In this document: in pieces, positions 1 through 5,483 of the stretch
How positions within the stretch are numbered: the first letter of the stretch is position 1
Layout: every line of letters starts with the position of its first letter
NCBI GenBank assembly: GCA_030599405.1
Contig: JAUVOB010000132.1
Coordinates: 1 to 5,483 of the forward strand
Source: Chloroflexota bacterium
GTDB lineage: Bacteria; Chloroflexota; Anaerolineae; Promineifilales; Promineifilaceae
Reading direction: 5' to 3'
DNA: 5,483 nucleotides
Notes under the pieces: generated by a model
The model's database searches: none
What the model was told of the DNA's origin: nothing
The model's input: the letters and a program-made list of their open reading frames with translations, nothing else
Translations under genes and position numbers: made by a program

Positions 1-71
1 CCAAGACTGAAGAATCTCCAGACACGGGATTGCGTAGACAAGAAATCCTGACCTCCCGATACAAATCATAA
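1..71 (+). CDS. Possible C-terminal tail of an upstream gene (partial)
   Basis: Reading from base 3, an open frame runs in from the window edge and stops at TAA 69-71, 12 bases before the cysteine desulfurase start. The 22 visible residues are polar and charged (they end RRQEILTSRYKS), which suits the C-terminus of a soluble protein, and the short gap suits an operon. A second frame, from base 1, is open until TGA 49-51, so chance openness cannot be excluded over such a short stretch. No family can be recognised. If the frame is real, the desulfurase is probably not the first gene of its transcript. Confidence 0.3.
   Translation, partial: KTEESPDTGLRRQEILTSRYKS
35..65 (+). promoter_or_regulatory. 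Weak candidate sigma-70-type promoter before the cysteine desulfurase
   Basis: TAGACA at 35-40 matches the -35 consensus at 5 of 6 positions. The best -10 candidates downstream are poor: GATACA at 58-63 (17-base spacer, 3 of 6) or TACAAA at 60-65 (19-base spacer, 4 of 6). The start codon follows about 20 bases later, which would give a short leader. This is inference from consensus matching only, and the operon may instead be transcribed from beyond the window. Confidence 0.25.
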
Positions 72-83
72 ATTGAGAGTGCA

Positions 84-1271
84 ATGAGTAAAAATCATAT
101 CTACTTGGATCATGCTGCATCAACGCCTGTGCGAGAAGAGGTGATCGATGCAATGAAGCCGTATTGGATCGACTTCTATGGCAATCCGTCGTCGGTTCAT
201 ACTTTCGGCCGCCGAGCAAACAGAGGATTGGAAGAAGCGAGAAATACTATCGCCGAGTTGCTAAACGCTGAGGCGGATGAAATCGTCTTCACGGGTTGTG
301 GATCCGAGAGCGATAATCTTGCATTGCGGGGTGTCATGATGGCCGCAAGAGTGGCGAACAGAGGGAATCACCTTATCACCTGCAGCATCGAGCATAAGGC
401 GGTTCTGGAAACGGCACGCCAGTTACGTGATTCATTCGGATTTGAACTTACCATCCTCCCAGTAGACCGCTTCGGTCGCGTTGATCCGGATGATGTTCGA
501 TCGGCAATCAACAGAGACACGGTCCTGATCAGCATCATGACCGCGAACAACGAAATCGGAACGGTGCAGCCGATATTTGAGATCGGTAAAATCGCGAGGG
601 AGAATGGCGTTCTATTGCACACCGATGCCATTCAGGCAGCCGCGACTTATGATTGGGATATGGCAGCGATGCCTATCGATTTGCTGTCCTTGGCTGCCCA
701 CAAGTTTTATGGACCCAAAGGTATTGGCATCTTATTCGTCCGAAGCGATATTGAGTTGGTTTCTTCACTTACCGGCGGCGGACAGGAAGATGGTCGTCGT
801 TCTGGTACGGTTAACGTTCCCTACGTGGTTGGCGCAGCAGAGGCGTATCGTCTCGCGGTGTCCGGGCGAGAAAACGATCTGGCCCATTACCGGCGGCTTA
901 GAGATCGTCTCATCGCAGGAATTCTGGATGCCTTTCCTGACGACTGCCAGCTAACCGGTCATTCAGTGGAAAGGTTGGATCACAATGCGAGCTTTGCCTT
1001 TCGAAACATAAGTGGCAATGATCTGCTCATGCACCTGGATGTGAATGGCATTAGCGCAAGCAGTGGCTCTGCCTGCCTTACAGGGGATCCTCAGCCTTCG
1101 CAGGTGCTCATGGAACTCGGTTTAGAAGAGGATTGGACCCGGGGCGGACTCCGCCTCTCGGTCGGCCGTCAGAACAATGACGAGGATGTTGACCTAGTAC
1201 TTAAAATCATGCCAGGAATCGTGGATAGACTGAGGAATCTGACAAGTAAATATACGAGTCCAGGAACGTAA
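84..1271 (+). CDS. iscS: Cysteine desulfurase, NifS/IscS group I, probable sulfur donor to MnmA
   Basis: PLP-dependent cytoplasmic enzyme that converts L-cysteine to alanine and carries the sulfur as a persulfide on its catalytic cysteine. The 395 residues match the usual length of about 380-405. Visible motifs, in order, are the N-terminal YLDHAAST (residues 7-14), the cofactor-loop SESDNLAL (74-81), His104 in IEHKAV that stacks on PLP, TANNEIG (153-159), Asp181 and Gln184 in HTDAIQA, the Schiff-base Lys207 in AAHKFYGPKG, GRRSGT (237-242), and the catalytic Cys331 in SSGSAC, the group I form. The ATG at 84 places the conserved N-terminus correctly, although its ribosome site (GAGAG, 75-79) is weak. 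The stop overlaps the mnmA start by one base. No iscU, nifU or iscR is visible, so a role in tRNA thiolation, as for Bacillus YrvO, is more likely than a classical Isc operon. The symbol is family-level. One oddity is a cysteine at residue 72 in the cofactor loop. Confidence 0.95.
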   Translation: MSKNHIYLDHAASTPVREEVIDAMKPYWIDFYGNPSSVHTFGRRANRGLEEARNTIAELLNAEADEIVFTGCGSESDNLALRGVMMAARVANRGNHLITCSIEHKAVLETARQLRDSFGFELTILPVDRFGRVDPDDVRSAINRDTVLISIMTANNEIGTVQPIFEIGKIARENGVLLHTDAIQAAATYDWDMAAMPIDLLSLAAHKFYGPKGIGILFVRSDIELVSSLTGGGQEDGRRSGTVNVPYVVGAAEAYRLAVSGRENDLAHYRRLRDRLIAGILDAFPDDCQLTGHSVERLDHNASFAFRNISGNDLLMHLDVNGISASSGSACLTGDPQPSQVLMELGLEEDWTRGGLRLSVGRQNNDEDVDLVLKIMPGIVDRLRNLTSKYTSPGT

Positions 1272-1273
1272 TG
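1262..1273 (+). promoter_or_regulatory. Ribosome site and TAATG overlap coupling mnmA to the desulfurase
   Basis: AGGAA at 1262-1266 lies four bases before ATG 1271-1273. The last base of the desulfurase stop TAA (1269-1271) is the first base of that ATG. This arrangement favours re-initiation by ribosomes finishing the upstream gene and supports ATG 1271 as the mnmA start, even though it leaves a polar extension of about 13 residues before the conserved first strand. Confidence 0.7.
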
Positions 1274-2386
1274 GCTAGCCACAAGGAAGATCGGAACGTA
1301 CAAAGTCAGAAAGTCGCCGTGGCCATGAGCGGCGGCGTCGACAGCTCTGTGGCTGCAGCCCTCTTGCTTGATGAAGGCTTTGACGTGATCGGCATCATGA
1401 TGCGCCTGTGGAGCGAACCGGCGATCAAAGGTCAGCAGCAATCGAATCGGTGTTGCACACCGGATCAGATGGCAGATGCTCGGCGTGTCGCTGACCTTCT
1501 CGGAATACCCTTTTATGTCCTCGACGTCCAGGATTTCTTCCGCGAAAAGGTGGTCGACTACTATGTCAAGGAGCATCTGGACGGCCTTACACCCAATCCC
1601 TGCATCCAATGCAACCGTCATGTTCGATTTGAATTACTTCTAGATCATGCAATAGCACTGGGTGCGGATTTCCTGGCAACCGGACATTATGCCCGGATAA
1701 ATAAAGTCGATGGCCAATATCAGTTGCTCGAAGCGCACGACTCGCATAAGGATCAATCGTATGTGCTGCATGTACTTGATCAGGAACAGCTAGCGAGGCT
1801 AAAGTTCCCAGTCGGAGTCTTTACGAAGAGCGAGGTTCGTGAATTGGCGAAGAAATTTGGATTGCCCGTGGCGACAAAAGACGAAAGCATGGATCTGTGC
1901 TTCATATCTGATGGCAATCGGAAAAGATTTCTATCTGAGCTGCTAACAGTTCAAGTTCAAGCCGGTCCCGTCTTTGCTCAGGATGGAAAGCCCCTCGGTA
2001 AACATGACGGTCTTCCCTTTTATACCATTGGCCAGCGAAAAGGTCTGGGTATAGCAGCTGGAGAGCCGATGTATGTGATCCGTAAAAACGCCGACAAGAA
2101 TGCCCTGATCCTAGGTACGCGAGATCAGCTTGGACGACGCAGCCTTCATGCTTGGCAGACCAATTGGGTTGCGGGATACCCGCTGGCTGAAGGAAAGCGT
2201 GTTGGCGTAAAGATCCGCTATAAGGCGAAGCCTGCGGAGGGTATCGTGCTTCACTGTACGGCCGACGAAGTCAGCGTAGAGTTTCTCGAACCCGTTTTCG
2301 GGATAACAGCTGGACAAGGCGCAGTTTTCTATGACGAAACTGTCTGCCTTGGAGGTGGCATTATTACTAATGAGGATGTTCAATGA
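1271..2386 (+). CDS. mnmA: tRNA-specific 2-thiouridylase MnmA (TrmU)
   Basis: Cytoplasmic ATP-dependent enzyme that adenylates U34 of Lys, Glu and Gln tRNAs and replaces its 2-oxygen with sulfur, giving s2U34. At 371 residues it has the full family length. The PP-loop signature SGGVDSS is at residues 20-26. The first active cysteine is Cys111 in TPNPCIQCN (107-115) and the second is Cys210 in DLCFI (208-212), corresponding to the Cys102/Cys199 pair of E. coli MnmA. ATGHYAR (136-142), a KDQSYVL segment (160-166) and YTIGQRKGLG (251-260) follow, then the C-terminal beta-barrel region ending near TVCLGGGII. A Cys-Cys pair at 61-62 (NRCCTPD) is common in MnmA proteins. All key residues are present. 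The partner desulfurase directly upstream and coupled by overlap is the likely sulfur source. The stop overlaps the next gene by four bases (ATGA). Confidence 0.97.
   Translation: MASHKEDRNVQSQKVAVAMSGGVDSSVAAALLLDEGFDVIGIMMRLWSEPAIKGQQQSNRCCTPDQMADARRVADLLGIPFYVLDVQDFFREKVVDYYVKEHLDGLTPNPCIQCNRHVRFELLLDHAIALGADFLATGHYARINKVDGQYQLLEAHDSHKDQSYVLHVLDQEQLARLKFPVGVFTKSEVRELAKKFGLPVATKDESMDLCFISDGNRKRFLSELLTVQVQAGPVFAQDGKPLGKHDGLPFYTIGQRKGLGIAAGEPMYVIRKNADKNALILGTRDQLGRRSLHAWQTNWVAGYPLAEGKRVGVKIRYKAKPAEGIVLHCTADEVSVEFLEPVFGITAGQGAVFYDETVCLGGGIITNEDVQ
2372..2386 (+). promoter_or_regulatory. Ribosome site and ATGA overlap coupling the 88-residue gene to mnmA
   Basis: GAGGA at 2372-2376 lies six bases before ATG 2383-2385, and the mnmA stop TGA (2384-2386) shares two bases with that start codon. 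The well-placed ribosome site inside the end of mnmA, together with the overlap, is the main evidence that the small downstream frame is a real, translated gene. Confidence 0.65.
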
Positions 2387-2649
2387 TCGGCACGGCATCT
2401 GGCATCGTTCTCGGTTTTCTACTGGCGACAATTTACGGGGCGGCATTTCATCTTTTTGTTGGAGGGCCACCAAGACGAATTATTTTGTACGTTCTCGCTT
2501 CCTGGATAGGATTTACAATCGGCCACTTCGTCGGTGATTTATTAGGCATTGAGCTTCTTAGATTAGGTGCTGTCCATCTATTTAGCGCAAGTCTTGGGGC
2601 ATGGATCGCTCTGATTTCAAGCTGGCTCCTCGAACGCAGCAGGAGCTGA
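2383..2649 (+). CDS. Small three-helix membrane protein of unknown function, coupled to mnmA
   Basis: This 88-residue protein is mostly hydrophobic. Three likely membrane segments lie at about residues 3-25, 33-54 and 63-84. The first is followed by a short loop with GGPPRR (27-32). The second contains WIGFTIGHFVGDLLG, with small residues spaced as in helix packing and a His-Asp pair (H48, D52). The protein ends in the charged tail ERSRS. By the positive-inside tendency, the RR at 31-32 and the C-terminal Arg residues would be cytoplasmic, but the topology is uncertain. I recall similar short proteins beside mnmA-type genes in Chloroflexota but cannot name a family. The ATGA overlap and good ribosome site argue for co-expression with the thiolation genes, yet nothing in the sequence shows a sulfur or tRNA function. 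It may simply occupy the end of the operon. Confidence 0.75.
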   Translation: MIGTASGIVLGFLLATIYGAAFHLFVGGPPRRIILYVLASWIGFTIGHFVGDLLGIELLRLGAVHLFSASLGAWIALISSWLLERSRS

Positions 2650-2678
2650 TTGTTCACCCTCTCTGATAATGCTATACT
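2650..2678 (+). promoter_or_regulatory. Extended -10 sigma-70-type promoter for the YtxG/YtxH unit
   Basis: TATACT at 2673-2678 matches the -10 consensus at 5 of 6 positions and is preceded by TGC at 2670-2672, an extended -10 element. Exactly 17 bases upstream is TTGTTC at 2650-2655, which keeps the TTG of the -35 consensus. A start site near 2685 would give a leader of about 19 bases with GAAGG (2694-2698) placed five bases before ATG 2704. The -35 begins directly after the stop codon of the preceding gene, so the unit can be expressed apart from the thiolation operon. Confidence 0.6.
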
Positions 2679-2703
2679 AATAATCGATCACTCGAAGGCT
2701 ATT

Positions 2704-3144
2704 ATGGAGACTAACACAACAGCACCACAGATTCCCGAATCGCAGGTAGTTCCGTCTCGCTTCGTTATCGTCGGAGTGATCGTGTTACTGGCTGTTGCGA
2801 TGCTTTCGGTTGTCTTGGTACTTTGGCTCGCGGTCACTTACCCAGAGCAAATAGAGGCAATGAGGGATGTTTTCGTTATAGCTTTAGCACTCGAGTCGTG
2901 CGTTTTTGGTATCGTATTGATGCTGATGCTAGTCATGCTGATCCGCTTAGTTAACACGGTCGAATTTGAGATAAGACCGGTGATAGAACAGACCAACCAA
3001 ACGATCGGCACAGTACAAGGTACCACGCGATTTGTAAGTAAAAATGTCGTGGAACCCGTGGTCAGGACGACCTCGATAATTGCCGGTGTGCGACAAGGCT
3101 TGAAATCACTGTTCGGTGATCCTAAGAAGAATCTACCTGATTGA
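2704..3144 (+). CDS. YtxG-like (DUF948-like) two-helix membrane protein
   Basis: From ATG 2704 this is a 146-residue protein. A polar N-terminus (1-19) precedes two strongly hydrophobic helices (about 20-44 and 56-83), followed by a soluble tail. The tail (FEIRPVIEQTNQTIGTVQGT, then VVEPVVRTTSIIAGVRQGL) resembles the regularly spaced Val/Thr helix of YtxG/DUF948-type proteins. The family assignment is from memory and moderate. Function is unknown; in Bacillus, ytxG and ytxH are neighbouring general-stress genes, and here too a YtxH protein follows, 48 bases downstream. The frame is open back to a TTG at 2650, but that TTG coincides with the -35 element of a good promoter, and the extra 18 residues would add nothing conserved. 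GAAGG at 2694-2698 supports ATG 2704. Confidence 0.75.
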   Translation: METNTTAPQIPESQVVPSRFVIVGVIVLLAVAMLSVVLVLWLAVTYPEQIEAMRDVFVIALALESCVFGIVLMLMLVMLIRLVNTVEFEIRPVIEQTNQTIGTVQGTTRFVSKNVVEPVVRTTSIIAGVRQGLKSLFGDPKKNLPD

Positions 3145-3180
3145 TTAAGGTACAAAAAGCCCTTTAAGGGACAATAGGAA

Positions 3181-3195
3181 AAGGAGTATTATATG
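3181..3195 (+). promoter_or_regulatory. Strong ribosome binding site of the YtxH gene
   Basis: AAGGAG at 3181-3186, within a purine-rich run beginning at 3177, lies six bases before ATG 3193-3195. It is the best Shine-Dalgarno match in the window and fixes the YtxH start. It suggests that YtxH is made at a higher level than its neighbours. Confidence 0.7.
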
Positions 3196-3585
3196 AACGA
3201 GAATGGGGGCGAAATTGGTGCATTTATGGCCGGTTTTGTTATTGGTGGATTAGTCGGAGTAGCGACTGCGCTCATCCTGGCGCCCCAATCAGGCGCAGAG
3301 ACAAGAGCTCAGATTGCGGCCAAGGGTGATGAATGGCGTCGCGTTGGAGAAGAACAATTTCAGGAATATCGGACCCATGCTGAATCAACCGTAAGCGATG
3401 TTCGAGGAAGAGCGGCCGATACATCGGGTCAAGTACAAGAAAAAGCCCGGATAGTCTTGGACGAAGGTAAATCAAGAGTCTCCAAAAAACAAGAGAACGA
3501 CGTTGAACCAGAACTTGAAAGTGGTGAGGTGACTACCGACGAGGAGACTATTAACAACAATGATGAAGGGGACGCGACTGGCTAG
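3193..3585 (+). CDS. YtxH domain-containing protein (membrane-anchored, stress-associated family)
   Basis: This 130-residue protein has the YtxH layout. A single N-terminal glycine-rich membrane helix (about residues 10-29) has GxxxG spacing at Gly14, Gly18 and Gly22. It is followed at once by the family signature LAPQSGAETR (29-38). After the signature comes a long charged, probably helical region (about 38-97) with repeated Glu/Gln/Arg residues. The last 30 residues (from about 100) are very acidic and probably disordered. The biochemical role of YtxH proteins is not known; Bacillus YtxH is induced as part of the general stress response. The soluble part is probably cytoplasmic. It shares a transcript with the YtxG-like gene, and a terminator lies 35 bases after its stop. 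Confidence 0.88.
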   Translation: MNENGGEIGAFMAGFVIGGLVGVATALILAPQSGAETRAQIAAKGDEWRRVGEEQFQEYRTHAESTVSDVRGRAADTSGQVQEKARIVLDEGKSRVSKKQENDVEPELESGEVTTDEETINNNDEGDATG

Positions 3586-3620
3586 ATCGCCCAAGACATA
3601 GTCGTCGTAGATATCACCAA

Positions 3621-3656
3621 CAGGCGTCCCGAATGTAAATGGGAACGCCTGTTTTT
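3621..3656 (+). terminator. Intrinsic (Rho-independent) terminator after the YtxH gene
   Basis: CAGGCGTCCC (3621-3630) pairs with GGGAACGCCTG (3641-3651) around a 10-base loop, giving a ten-pair GC-rich stem with one bulged A. Five T follow directly (3652-3656). On the opposite strand no T run follows the stem, so it acts on + strand transcripts only. It separates the YtxG/YtxH unit from the Rel gene and implies that the latter has its own promoter, at least in part. Confidence 0.85.
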
Positions 3657-3715
3657 ATGCCAGCGAACCGTGGAATGATGACGTTCCCGGTGTAGTGAAA
3701 GCCAAGTCAGTTCAC
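3657..3715 (+). promoter_or_regulatory. Leader between the terminator and the Rel gene; no clear promoter or Shine-Dalgarno site
   Basis: Given the terminator upstream, this 59-base stretch should contain or overlap the promoter for the Rel gene. I find no convincing -35/-10 pair. No GGAGG-like site lies before ATG 3716 (the preceding bases are GTCAGTTCAC) or before the in-frame GTG at 3695. Expression may come from read-through, a non-sigma-70 promoter, or a short-leader transcript. Confidence 0.3.
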
Positions 3716-5483
3716 ATGACAAAGATTGCACCCGTTACATTGTCTCAACTTATCGAGACACTTCCCTCTGGATCATCCAATGCGGAGGCGGAGCTATTAT
3801 CCCGAGCATATGATTATCTCCTTGAAGCCCACGGTGATGCACAAAGGGAGTCACGCGAATCATACGTAGATCACGATTTGTCCGTCGCTTTCATTGTCAG
3901 CCAGCTGGGCCTAGATATCGAAACAACCGTAGCGGCCCTTTTACACGACGTTTTTTTGCCGCACACTACGAAAACTGAATCGGATATCGTAAAGAACTTC
4001 GGCTCTGAAATAACTTCGCTGATTACAGCCCTAGATAGACTCGCCCCCTATACTGAAACGCATGATATGACCAGGAATGAAAAGACCCTGGAGGCAATCA
4101 GGCGAGCGATCCTAACGATTATCGAGGGAGATACACGTGTAATTCTGATACATCTGGCAGACAGGTTACAGGATTTGCGGAAAGCCGATGAGCTATCTCC
4201 GGAGAAGCGAAGACAGCTTGCCCTTGAAGCGCGAGATATCCACGCTCCATTAGCCAACCGGCTTGGAATTTGGCAAATTAAGTGGGAAATTGAAGACCTT
4301 ACATTCCGCTATCTTGAACCACAGCAATTTAGACAGATCGCGAGCTTGATCGCTGAGCGGAGGGCAGAGCGCAGCGAACGCATAGAAGCCGCAGCCGCGA
4401 TATTGGGCGATAAGATTCGAGAGGCCAATATCGAGGTCAGGGTCGTCGGTCGTCCGAAGCATATATACTCGATTTACAGCAAGATGCGTGACAAGGGTCT
4501 CAATTTTGATCAGATTTACGATGTGCGAGCATTGAGAGTCATTATCGAGGATGTTCAACCAAACATTTGCTATCAGGTACTCGGCATCGTACATAACCTT
4601 TGGAAACCTATACCGAACGAGTTTGATGATTATATAGCGCGTTCCAAGCCCAACGGCTACCAGTCGCTCCATACCGCGGTGATCGACGAGAACGGGCGGA
4701 ATCTAGAGGTGCAGATCCGGACACGTGCCATGCACGAGGAAGCCGAGCGAGGGATTGCCGCTCATTGGGCTTACAAGGAGGGTGGCAGGCCTAGTAAAAC
4801 CATCAACCAGCACGTTAATTGGTTGAGGCAAATCATCGATGGTTTGACCGATTCAGACGGAACGACTGGCGATCCAGATGTATTCGGATCAGAGCTTTTG
4901 GGTGAGCGAATTTATGTATTTACACCACAGGGAGATGTAATTGATCTACCGGCCGGATCAACCCCAATTGATTTCGCATATGCCATCCATACCGAGGTTG
5001 GTCACAGGTGCCGCGGATCTCGTATCAATGGAAAGATGGTTAGTCTGGACTACAGGCTGCAATCTGGAGAACGGGTTGAAATCATTACCGCGAATAAGGG
5101 TGGTCCAAGCCGAGACTGGATGAATGAGAGTCTTGGCTACACGGGTAGTTCAAGAAGTCGAAGCAAAGTCCGAAACTGGTTCAGGAAACAGGAACGCGAA
5201 GAAAACATTGCCTCTGGCCGCGACGTCGTGAACCGTGAACTTAAGCGTCTCGGAGTTGCCGATGTTTATTCGCTTCAGGAAATCGCAGAAGCGTTGAAAT
5301 ATGACGAGCTGGATCAATTCTTGGCCAAGGTCGGTTTCGGGGATGTCCAGAGTACGCAAATCGGCGGGGCCATCGCCTCGTTGCAGCAAAAACTACAGCC
5401 CGACGACGATCTCAGACAACTCATCGTGCGGCAGAAGCCACAATCAACCAAACTTACTGTTCGAGGCATAGCAGGTCTTCATA
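3716..5483 (+). CDS. RelA/SpoT-type (p)ppGpp synthetase with altered HD hydrolase site (partial, 3' end outside window)
   Basis: Cytoplasmic long Rel enzyme that makes the alarmone (p)ppGpp from ATP and GDP/GTP during the stringent response. The window holds 589 residues of an expected 700-800 and no stop codon. In order: HD domain (about 25-195), synthetase (about 200-360), TGS (about 397-460, YVFTPQGDVIDLP) and the start of the helical region. The synthetase looks active: GRPKHIYS (245-252, Arg246/Lys248), Asp269, NGYQSLHT (313-320) and Glu331 in LEVQIRT match the Rel_Seq catalytic residues. In the HD domain His53, His77, Asp78 and Asp149 (metal ligands) and Arg44 are kept, but the Glu81-Asp82 pair is Leu-Pro and Asn148 is Asp153. 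Hydrolase activity is therefore doubtful. ATG 3716 gives the usual N-terminal length; GTG 3695 is an alternative start. A symbol is withheld because synthetase-only and bifunctional types are named differently. Confidence 0.93.
   Translation, partial: MTKIAPVTLSQLIETLPSGSSNAEAELLSRAYDYLLEAHGDAQRESRESYVDHDLSVAFIVSQLGLDIETTVAALLHDVFLPHTTKTESDIVKNFGSEITSLITALDRLAPYTETHDMTRNEKTLEAIRRAILTIIEGDTRVILIHLADRLQDLRKADELSPEKRRQLALEARDIHAPLANRLGIWQIKWEIEDLTFRYLEPQQFRQIASLIAERRAERSERIEAAAAILGDKIREANIEVRVVGRPKHIYSIYSKMRDKGLNFDQIYDVRALRVIIEDVQPNICYQVLGIVHNLWKPIPNEFDDYIARSKPNGYQSLHTAVIDENGRNLEVQIRTRAMHEEAERGIAAHWAYKEGGRPSKTINQHVNWLRQIIDGLTDSDGTTGDPDVFGSELLGERIYVFTPQGDVIDLPAGSTPIDFAYAIHTEVGHRCRGSRINGKMVSLDYRLQSGERVEIITANKGGPSRDWMNESLGYTGSSRSRSKVRNWFRKQEREENIASGRDVVNRELKRLGVADVYSLQEIAEALKYDELDQFLAKVGFGDVQSTQIGGAIASLQQKLQPDDDLRQLIVRQKPQSTKLTVRGIAGLH

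Noticed and set aside
1169..1621. 150-codon open frame on the - strand across the desulfurase/mnmA junction
   Set aside because: It lies opposite two well-supported genes, shows no recognisable family or ribosome site, and is explained as a mirror of their codon use.
2650..2703. N-terminal extension of the YtxG-like protein from TTG 2650
   Set aside because: The TTG overlaps the -35 of a well-formed promoter, the added 18 residues look non-conserved, and ATG 2704 has its own GAAGG site.
3160..3170. Palindrome CCCTTTAAGGG between the YtxG-like and YtxH genes as a terminator
   Set aside because: The stem is too short, has almost no loop and is not followed by a T run. It lies just before a strong ribosome site, so at most it slightly affects translation.
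3141..3175. Separate promoter for YtxH (TTGATT with GACAAT)
   Set aside because: The spacer between these hexamers would be 23 bases, far outside the usual 16-18, and no better pair was seen.
3695..3715. GTG 3695 as the Rel start
   Set aside because: It is in frame but has no ribosome site, and the usual N-terminal length before the HD domain is met by ATG 3716. Kept only as an alternative.
4250..4672. 140-codon open frame on the - strand inside the Rel gene
   Set aside because: It is fully antisense to the conserved synthetase domain and has no family features.

Overview
The window looks like ordinary bacterial chromosome. It is gene-dense, of moderate GC, and every supported gene lies on the + strand. 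Protein features (the NRCC/TPD-type MnmA, the pairing of a two-helix YtxG-like protein with a YtxH protein, and the Rel sequence) remind me of Chloroflexota. That is an impression from remembered family sequences, not a search result. I see no mobile element, CRISPR array, tRNA or rRNA.

Region 1 (1-2649) is a tightly coupled sulfur/tRNA-modification operon. It holds a group I cysteine desulfurase (84-1271), the tRNA 2-thiouridylase MnmA (1271-2386, joined by a TAATG overlap) and an 88-residue three-helix membrane protein of unknown function (2383-2649, joined by an ATGA overlap). The desulfurase probably hands persulfide sulfur to MnmA for s2U34 synthesis, as YrvO does for its neighbour MnmA in Bacillus subtilis. 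Bases 1-71 may hold the tail of another gene.

Region 2 (2650-3656) appears to be a separate envelope/stress unit. A good extended -10 promoter (2650-2678) starts exactly at the stop codon of the 88-residue protein. It is followed by a YtxG-like two-helix membrane protein (start best placed at ATG 2704), a YtxH-family protein (3193-3585) and a clear intrinsic terminator (3621-3656).

Region 3 (3716-5483, running off the window) encodes the first 589 residues of a long RelA/SpoT-type (p)ppGpp enzyme. The synthetase and TGS domains look intact. The N-terminal HD hydrolase domain keeps its metal ligands but has lost the residues that activate water (Glu-Asp replaced by Leu-Pro, Asn by Asp). It may therefore be a synthetase-only or hydrolase-impaired Rel, which is the most interesting point in the window.

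Nothing here looks like a wholly new system. The points worth following up are the altered HD site, the conserved-looking membrane protein coupled to mnmA, and the YtxG/YtxH unit beside a stringent-response gene.
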